Shown: positions 61,567 to 64,000 of the stretch, piece after piece | How the letters are laid out: each line of letters opens with the position of its first letter | Position numbering within the stretch: the first letter of the stretch is position 1 | Assembly (NCBI GenBank): GCA_025602915.1 | Contig: JAHLJZ010000084.1 | Span: 1 to 64,000 of the forward strand | Direction: 5' to 3' | Origin: Paraphysoderma sedebokerense | Lineage: Eukaryota; Blastocladiomycota; Physodermatomycetes; Physodermatales; Physodermataceae | Length of the DNA: 64,000 nt | Notes under the pieces: model-generated | Told to the model about the DNA's origin: nothing | The model's database searches: none | Seen by the model: only the letters and a program-made list of their open reading frames with translations | Translations under genes and position numbers: made by a program

Positions 61567-64000
61567 ATGGTGGACGTCACATTCCAATCCTGTATTCGCT
61601 TACACACCGCCATCGACCACTGTCTCCGTTTCTACGCATACAACAACGCAACTTGGCTGTCAGAACTCTTAGTGACCCAATCTCACACTATCCCCGTCCT
61701 AAAAGATCAGTCTATCATCCTCTTGGCTAATGTGTATCTACAATCGGGAAGGATAAAAGAAGCTCGCGAGTTACTGAGGGACATCCAATGTCTGGAAGCT
61801 CAATATTTGTTTGCAAAGTGTTGTTATGAGCTGAAGGAATACGAGGAAGGCGAAAGAGCTTTGTCCGAGTTTATCAAGACAACGAATGACGGTGGGAATG
61901 ACGGTATAGCTCATCTAATATTTGACGTATTGATCGAATATGGAAAGCATACTTATTGTAACCATTCAATTTGTTGAATCCAGATACGCAGCCAAAATTC
62001 GTTGACGTGCCGGATGAAGCCATGGTTTATTTATGTTTAGGAGATTTGTGCAGGTTTGTCACTTAATAGGATTCTTTCCGGAAATATTAATGGATGCTAA
62101 TATAAGGTTCCATTATATCATACAAAGCAAATCGAATCGACGCGAGCAAGCTATTGGGTATTATCGGGAAGCCCTATCACGGAATCCATGGCTGTGGTCT
62201 GCATATGAAGGACTGTGTAGACTAGGTATGTCGATTATTTTAAGAGCAGATAAAAGGTAGATTGGGATATTGACATCTTTGATTCTTGGTTCGGTTTGGG
62301 TCAGGTGCCCGAGACAATGCGAAAACATATTTCACCACTTCCAACGGTAAGAAAGCCATTGATAAAATGCAAACCCCGCTACGTTCTTCGAATGCTTTAC
62401 TCGAGATTACCAACATCCACGATGACAAACTTGTGGCGACTCCATTTTCGAAATTGGCGAAATCCGAAAGAGAACGAGATGAAAGGGAGAGCGAACGGGA
62501 AAGTAAAGTTGTTACGGTTCCACCACAGCAAACACCTGGCAACGTTTTCGGCGCTGGGTTGGGCATGGATGTTGAGAAAAAGGGATTTTTGTCCAAGTTG
62601 GCGGACGCCACTCCGAGGTAAGTGTTTCATTCAAATGCAATTAATTCGTCGTGAACCCGTTCATAAGGAGTACCTGGTCTAATTTTCGCAATCCTGCAGT
62701 CCATCCGTCACCTCACAGAAAAGGGATGTTTCTCAATTGCATTCCAGTGGATCATCGAATTCATCCTTTACATTTGACACATCTATGACAATATCTCCGC
62801 GGCCGCGAGCCTCGAGTGGACAATCGAAGCCCACGAAGAAGGTGCTTTTATTTCTGTTGTCTGCTCAATCTGCATAAGTGAATATCAATATCTGACCCTA
62901 TCTCTTAGCAACGACTGTCATCGCCAGAAAGTTCGGGTTCTTTGTTGACCCGTAGCCCTAAGAAAGACCAAAAATATGGGGACAATCAGAGCAAGGTATA
63001 TTTTGTCGCTGTGCAATCCAAAGAAGAATATGTTCTAATATACGTTTTTGTGGTGACAGCCTCGATTCAGCTTTTCTCATGGAGAATCATCATCATTAGC
63101 GACATCCAAATCTCAAAATCAACCCATACAATTTCATATAGATTCGAAAGCAACAGGTGGCCCAACAAAAAGTATAGATTCAATCCTCATGCCACCGCCT
63201 CAATTCGCACCTTCACGACCTACCTCCAAAGCCGATGGCGACGTGTCTCACCCCTTGTCATCTCAAGCCGCCGACGAGGCGACTGAAAACCTAATGAAAT
63301 TATTTCACTATATAGGGGATGCAATTTTCCTTCAGTGTCAGCCTAATCCAAGTGACGCTATCAGAAAGTATGAAACCTTATCATCAACTCCTCACTATCA
63401 CTCTCGCTACATCCAGTCTGCGATTGCAAACTGTTACATGACAATGTCAAATTCCAAAAAAGCAATTCCACATTTCGAGAACTCCTTCTCCGCTCCTCCA
63501 TTTTGCTCTGCGCTGAATTCATATTCACCGGTTCCTACATTAAAAGACGCATACCTCTATTCGTCTGCCCTATGGGCGATACATGATCGACAGAAATTGG
63601 CGCATCTGAGTCATTATTTAGTTGAGAATTTCAGGAATAGACCTGAAACTTGGTTAGTCGTTGGCAATACGTTTGCGTTAGAAAATGAACGAGATCGAAC
63701 GATAAAATGTTTCAATCGTGCTAAAGCATTAGATGAAAACGATCCGACAGTTTACATATGTTTAGGGGTACATCATCGCTTCACTTACCAGTGTGTTACT
63801 TTTTGACTCACTGTATTCGACAATTCTAACAATTTTGGATGATCTGTATAATTCTAAATTCTTTAGATCGAGTATACCAAACAGAATAATCTAGACGAAG
63901 GCAGAAGATGTTTTCGAAAAGCCTTGGCTATTGATCCGACGAATTATATAGCTTGGTTCGTATTTCTTGTGTATGTAGCAGTGACGGCCTGAAGAGATTA
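61567..64000 (+). CDS. CDC27: CDC27/APC3 subunit of the anaphase-promoting complex, 3' end outside window
   Basis: A multi-exon TPR protein that runs off the window. Exon 1 (61567-61901) has LHTAIDHCLRFYAYNNATWLSE, LLANVYLQSGRIKEARELL, AQYLFAKCCYELKEYEEGE and AL, the CDC27 N-terminal TPRs that drive dimerisation. The next exons give VYLCLGDLC, YYREALSRNPWLWSAYEGLC, then a charged, low-complexity insertion (62300-63190) typical of CDC27. The C-terminal TPR array begins near 63290 with LFHYIGDAIF, and has ETWLVVGNTFALENERDRTIKCF and ALDENDPTVYICLG. The last visible exon (63867-63958) has RRCFRKALAIDPTNYIAW. The protein is a core TPR subunit of the APC/C ubiquitin ligase and binds the IR tails of Cdc20/Cdh1. 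The remaining C-terminal TPRs lie beyond base 64000. Confidence 0.9.

Overview
The window is nuclear DNA from a small-intron, AT-rich eukaryote. It carries about twenty protein-coding genes on both strands, most split by 45-100 bp introns with GTAAGT/GTATGT/GTACGT-type donors. The gene set is fungal: a Cys2/CysA-type serine O-acetyltransferase, Yme2, an Sch9-like C2+AGC kinase, a Jsn1-like RRM+Pumilio protein, DUF3712 (Tag1-like) and DUF4097-like membrane proteins, and a fungal-type NDUFA1. A SAS-6 gene is also present, so the organism builds centrioles. Together with a TRP-like seven-TM module common in zoosporic lineages, this points to a flagellated early-diverging fungus (Blastocladiomycota or Chytridiomycota). 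I cannot place it further from sequence alone.

Layout. 1-6 kb: the tail of a Cys-rich gene, a TRP-like membrane protein, an imperfect direct repeat and a DASS/SLC13-type anion transporter. 6-14 kb: a tiny three-exon complex I subunit (NDUFA1), two single-TM proteins with large lumenal domains (DUF4097-like and DUF3712/Tag1-like), and a short F-box-like orphan between them. 14-20 kb: an F-box/WD protein divergent from an Sch9-like kinase. 20-28.4 kb: SAS-6 divergent from a gene that fuses a lumenal Methyltransf_22 (METTL24-type) domain to a complete MFSD5-like transporter. 29-33 kb: two members of an unrecognised secreted protein family; a third lies at 53-55 kb. 33-45 kb: an HR1-like coiled-coil protein, neurochondrin, a CRIB+STE20 kinase with a hydrophobic tail and a 7-nt micro-exon, and SAP30BP/HCNGP. 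46-64 kb: the Jsn1-like RNA-binding protein, a small PSI-domain membrane protein, Yme2, the serine acetyltransferase, and the 5' part of CDC27/APC3.

There is no operon-like or metabolic clustering; this is ordinary housekeeping gene space. The points that stand out are the methyltransferase-transporter fusion, the secreted family with one intact and two decayed copies, the 7-nt micro-exon that completes a kinase glycine loop, and the minimal TRP-like and PSI-type membrane proteins. I saw no mobile element with coding capacity, no viral remnant, no tRNA or rRNA gene and no CRISPR array. Exon borders below come from my own reading of splice sites and frame continuity, not from transcripts.
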